A stretch of DNA of 15,591 bases from Kuafuiihalomonas phototrophica. GTDB taxonomy: Bacteria; Myxococcota; Kuafuiibacteriia; Kuafuiibacteriales; Kuafuiibacteriaceae. Position 1 is the stretch's first letter. The number at the start of each line of letters is the position of its first letter. This document shows positions 13,044 to 15,591 of this stretch, piece after piece. Location: contig DAPKRQ010000284.1 of the NCBI GenBank assembly GCA_031800475.1, forward strand, positions 1 to 15,591, read 5' to 3'. Made by a program: the position numbers and the translations under genes. The notes under the pieces are model-generated. The model had not been told where the DNA came from and did no database searches. It worked only from the letters and a program-made list of their open reading frames with translations.

Positions 13044-14327
13044 ATGAGCACGACGAACGAACCCGGACGGAGTCGGCAGCGGGACGTCTACGTCGCCGGC
13101 ATGCGAGGTCGGACGCCGCTGCTGCCGACGACAGCGGCTGCCCTGGAAGAGGCAGCGGCGCGGGTCCTGCCCCCCGAGGCTTTCGCCTACCTGGCGGGAG
13201 GAGCGGGGGCCGAGACGACCGGCGTCGCCAACCGAAGAGGGCTCGACCGGTGGCAGTGGGTGCCTCGGGTCATGCGGGACGTGGCGAGCCGGGATCTTTC
13301 GGTGGAACTTTTTGGTGCGCGCCTGCCCGCGCCGCTGCTGCTGGCCCCCATCGGCGTGCTCGACCTGGCCCATCGAGACGCCGACCTGGCGGTGGGCCGC
13401 GCCGCTTCGGCGACGGGGATTCCGTTCGTGTTCTCGAACCAAGCCTCGGTTCCGATGGAGGACGTGGCCCGGGCCATGGGGGACGGACCGAGGTGGTTTC
13501 AGCTTTATTGGAGTCGATCGAACGGGTTGGTCGAAAGCTTCGTGCAGCGGGCCGAACGTTGCGGGTGCACCGCTTTGGTGGTCACCGTGGACACGACCCT
13601 TTTGGGGTGGCGGACCCGGGACTTGGACCTGGGCTATCTCCCGTTCTTGCGGGGTCGAGGTATCGCGAACTACGTATCCGACCCGGTCTTCATGGAGCTG
13701 GTCCGTTCCGAGCCCAACAGCGGCGAGCTCGACGAGGGCGGTCTGCCGGGACCTTCCGTACTCAAGAACGCAGTCGAGCTCCTTCGAAACTATCCGGGGA
13801 GTTCGCTTCGAGCGCTCCGTTCAGGCGAAGCCTTGGCGGCGGTCCGAAAGTTCATCGAGGTATATAGTCGTCCCAACCTGAATTGGTCCGACCTTTCGTT
13901 CTTGCGCCGCATCACGAAGCTTCCGATCGTTCTCAAAGGCATACTCCACCCGGAAGACGCCCGAATCGCGGTCGACCATGGCGCCGATGGCATCGTGGTG
14001 AGCAACCACGGAGGCCGGCAGGTAGACGGAGCCGCCTCGGCCATCGACCAGCTGGGCCCGGTGGTCGACGCGGTGGAGGACCGGGTGCCGGTGCTGATGG
14101 ACAGCGGAATCCGGGGGGGCTCGGATGTGCTGAAGGCCCTGGCCCTCGGCGCCCGGGCGGTGCTCCTGGGGCGTCCCTATGCCTACGGACTGGCGGTGGG
14201 CGGCGAGGCCGGCGTCCGGGAAGTGCTCGCGAATGTTTTGGCCGAGGTGGACCTCACCCTGGGACTCTTGGGCGCGCCCTCGGTGGGCGACCTGAATCGC
14301 TCGTTCGTCCGCCTCGATACCGATTGA
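13044..14327 (+). CDS. FMN-dependent alpha-hydroxy-acid oxidase, lactate 2-monooxygenase-like
   Basis: A TIM-barrel flavoenzyme of 427 residues in the glycolate/lactate oxidase family. It oxidises an L-2-hydroxy acid, probably lactate, to the keto acid; in lactate monooxygenases the pyruvate and peroxide react in the site to give acetate and CO2. The N-terminus YVAGMRGRTPLLP, the DTTLLGWRTRDLD strand and the long GIANYVSDPVF insertion resemble lactate 2-monooxygenases rather than glycolate oxidases. The active-site base is H322 with R325 in SNHGGRQVDGA; K298 in VLKGI is the flavin-contacting Lys; GGSDVLKALALGARAVLLGRPYAYGL is the phosphate-binding region. It starts 42 bases after the thiolase stop, so co-transcription is plausible. 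No strong ribosome-binding site is visible. Whether it releases H2O2 or retains it cannot be read from sequence alone. Confidence 0.85.
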   Translation: MSTTNEPGRSRQRDVYVAGMRGRTPLLPTTAAALEEAAARVLPPEAFAYLAGGAGAETTGVANRRGLDRWQWVPRVMRDVASRDLSVELFGARLPAPLLLAPIGVLDLAHRDADLAVGRAASATGIPFVFSNQASVPMEDVARAMGDGPRWFQLYWSRSNGLVESFVQRAERCGCTALVVTVDTTLLGWRTRDLDLGYLPFLRGRGIANYVSDPVFMELVRSEPNSGELDEGGLPGPSVLKNAVELLRNYPGSSLRALRSGEALAAVRKFIEVYSRPNLNWSDLSFLRRITKLPIVLKGILHPEDARIAVDHGADGIVVSNHGGRQVDGAASAIDQLGPVVDAVEDRVPVLMDSGIRGGSDVLKALALGARAVLLGRPYAYGLAVGGEAGVREVLANVLAEVDLTLGLLGAPSVGDLNRSFVRLDTD

Positions 14328-14346
14328 CGTTCGGCTCGGGGTGATT

Positions 14347-14937
14347 ATGCATGTTGGCATGCGAGCGAAATGGGTGGCGCCCGTGGCCGTGGCCGCGTGC
14401 TTGACCGGCTGTGGCTTCAACGCGGTGGTTGAACGGGATCAGGACGTGGAGGCGGCGTTTTCCGAGCTTCAAAACCAGTACCAGCGTCGAGCGGACCTGG
14501 TGCCGAACCTGGTCAACGTGGTGAAGGGCGCGGCGGACTTCGAGCAAGAGACCTTGCAGAAGGTCGTGGAGGCCCGATCGCAGGTAGCCGGAATGAAGGT
14601 CACCAAAGAGGTCCTGGACGACCCAGAGGCGTTTCAGCGCTTCACCCAAGCGCAAAACAAGTTGGGCGGGGCCCTGTCGCGCCTTTTGGTCACGGTGGAA
14701 CGCTACCCGGACCTCAAGGCGAACCAATCCTTTCGGGACCTGAGTGCCCAGCTCGAAGGTACCGAAAATCGGATCGCGGTGGCCCGAAGGCGCTACATCG
14801 AAGCGGTCTCGGCCTACAATAAGACCGTCTTGACGTTCCCCACCATGATCGGAGCTTATCTGCGCGGCATGGACGAGCGTCCGAACTTCGAGGCCACCAC
14901 CGAAGGAGCCGAAAAGGCCCCGAAGGTGGAGTTTTGA
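14347..14937 (+). CDS. lemA: LemA-family lipoprotein
   Basis: 196 residues of mostly helical protein. The N-terminus is a lipoprotein signal with lipobox LTGC (lipidated Cys22 from this start). The mature part opens with the LemA signature: NAVVERDQDVEAAFSELQNQ, then QRRADLVPNLVNVVKG and ARSQV. The LemA fold is an antiparallel helical bundle of unknown biochemical role. The start is uncertain: ATG 14347 has a GGGG-rich element a few bases before it, while ATG 14359 would give a more usual short signal peptide; GTG 14341 is also in frame. The stop overlaps the next gene, a TPM-domain protein, and LemA with TPM-domain genes is a common bacterial pair, so they probably act at the same place in the envelope. 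Confidence 0.9.
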   Translation: MHVGMRAKWVAPVAVAACLTGCGFNAVVERDQDVEAAFSELQNQYQRRADLVPNLVNVVKGAADFEQETLQKVVEARSQVAGMKVTKEVLDDPEAFQRFTQAQNKLGGALSRLLVTVERYPDLKANQSFRDLSAQLEGTENRIAVARRRYIEAVSAYNKTVLTFPTMIGAYLRGMDERPNFEATTEGAEKAPKVEF

Positions 14938-15591
14938 ATCTCGCCTTCGCATCTGCCGCGCTCTTGGCGTGGGCGGTGGCCCAGCCTGCTTCGGAGCCGA
15001 ACATTCCGCCCCTTTCGGCCCGGGTCACCGACCAGGCGAACCTGCTGAGCCAGAGCGAAGCGCAGCGCCTCGAAGCCCTGCTCGGGGCATACGAATCCCA
15101 GACCGGACACCAGTTCGCGCTGCTCACGGTGCCCTCCCTCGAGGGCTGGCCCATCGAGGAGTACGCAATTCGGGTGGCAGAGGCCTGGAAGTTGGGCGAC
15201 GAAAAGCGGGACGATGGGCTGATCTTCGTCGTCGCCAAACAGGAACGCAAAACCCGGATCGAAGTGGGCTACGGGCTCGAAGGCGCCATTCCCGACGTGC
15301 TGGCGTTCCGAATCTTGGATCGGGTGGTGAGGCCGGCCTTTCGCAAAGGGCAATACGCCGCCGGCATCGAAGCGGCATTCGCTCACCTGATGCGAGCCGC
15401 CGAGGGTGAGGCGGTGGCCTTGCCGAAAGCGGACCGCCACTCCGAGCGACGTCGATCTCGGCCGTGGTCTGCGCTGCTGCTTCCGGCACTGCTCGCCGTA
15501 TTCTTCTTGGGATCCATCGGCACCGCCGTCATGGGTTTCGCCCTGGGAACCATGTACTTCGGTTTGGTCGGGGGCCTTTTGGGCGGTGTAC
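14934..15591 (+). CDS. TPM-domain (YgcG/Psb32-like) envelope protein, cut by the window edge
   Basis: It reads from a TTG at 14934 that shares bases with the LemA stop (TTGA); AAGGTGGAG lies just before it. 219 codons are visible and the gene continues past the right edge. An N-terminal signal peptide (ALLAWAVAQ, likely cleavage after residue 16) leads to a TPM domain (about 28-150), with RVTDQANLLS at its start and DDGLIFVVAK and RIEVGYGLEG in the core. A basic linker follows (about 158-176), then hydrophobic, Gly-rich membrane segment(s) from about 178. TPM domains occur in envelope proteins; some, such as plant TLP18.3, have phosphatase activity. Coupling to LemA matches the frequent LemA-TPM arrangement. 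The visible start codon is unusual but no better one preserves the signal peptide. Confidence 0.85.
   Translation, partial: MNLAFASAALLAWAVAQPASEPNIPPLSARVTDQANLLSQSEAQRLEALLGAYESQTGHQFALLTVPSLEGWPIEEYAIRVAEAWKLGDEKRDDGLIFVVAKQERKTRIEVGYGLEGAIPDVLAFRILDRVVRPAFRKGQYAAGIEAAFAHLMRAAEGEAVALPKADRHSERRRSRPWSALLLPALLAVFFLGSIGTAVMGFALGTMYFGLVGGLLGGV

Noticed and set aside
11768..13867. 699-codon plus-strand frame overlapping the thiolase and the flavoenzyme
   Set aside because: It is out of frame with two enzymes that keep all catalytic residues, and is rich in Arg/Gly/Pro as expected of a shifted frame in GC-rich DNA.
14324..14351. Possible promoter before lemA (TTGACG, 16-base spacer, TATGCA)
   Set aside because: The -35 is good, but the -10 matches three of six and overlaps the likely start ATG 14347. 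It would only work with ATG 14359 on a nearly leaderless transcript.

Overview
The window is GC-rich, densely coded bacterial chromosome. All eight genes I can support lie on the + strand, and gaps are mostly short. I see no RNA genes, CRISPR arrays, insertion sequences, integrases or phage genes. Content suggests a Gram-negative heterotroph, most likely a myxobacterium-like (Myxococcota/'Deltaproteobacteria') or similar lineage: very large multidomain exported proteins, lipoproteins, periplasmic-type c haems and a FadN/FadA beta-oxidation pair. The taxonomy is inference; no marker gene is present.

Layout from left to right. (1) 242-1228: glutathionyl-hydroquinone reductase. (2) 1308-3671: FadN-type fusion of 3-hydroxyacyl-CoA dehydrogenase and enoyl-CoA hydratase. 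(3) 3672-4142: a 471-base non-coding gap. (4) 4143-9863: a 1906-residue exported protein containing, in order, a ricin-B trefoil, a galactose/glyoxal oxidase-type copper radical oxidase with all five active-site residues in place, two F-type lectin (discoidin-like) domains, a PKD domain, a YVTN-type beta-propeller, a di-haem cytochrome c peroxidase/MauG-type domain and three C-terminal H-type-lectin-like repeats. (5) 9860-11677: a lipoprotein with a YtkA/FixH-like domain and a second, more canonical di-haem peroxidase/MauG-type domain, overlapping gene 4 by four bases (ATGA). (6) 11823-13001: FadA-type thiolase, preceded by a leader with strong inverted repeats. (7) 13044-14327: FMN-dependent lactate 2-monooxygenase/oxidase-like enzyme. 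(8) 14347-14937: LemA-family lipoprotein, overlapping (9) a TPM-domain protein that starts at TTG 14934 and runs off the right edge.

How they may work together. FadN and FadA together supply the hydratase, dehydrogenase and thiolase steps of beta-oxidation, but genes 4 and 5 sit between them. Genes 4 and 5 look like one exported redox module. The copper radical oxidase should oxidise an alcohol or aldehyde, possibly on a glycan held by the lectin domains, and release H2O2. Two di-haem domains, one fused and one on a lipid anchor, could consume that peroxide, keep the copper-radical site active, or pass electrons on. This oxidase-lectin-di-haem unit is the most interesting content of the window. 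The biochemical coupling is inference; the domains and residues are visible in the sequence.
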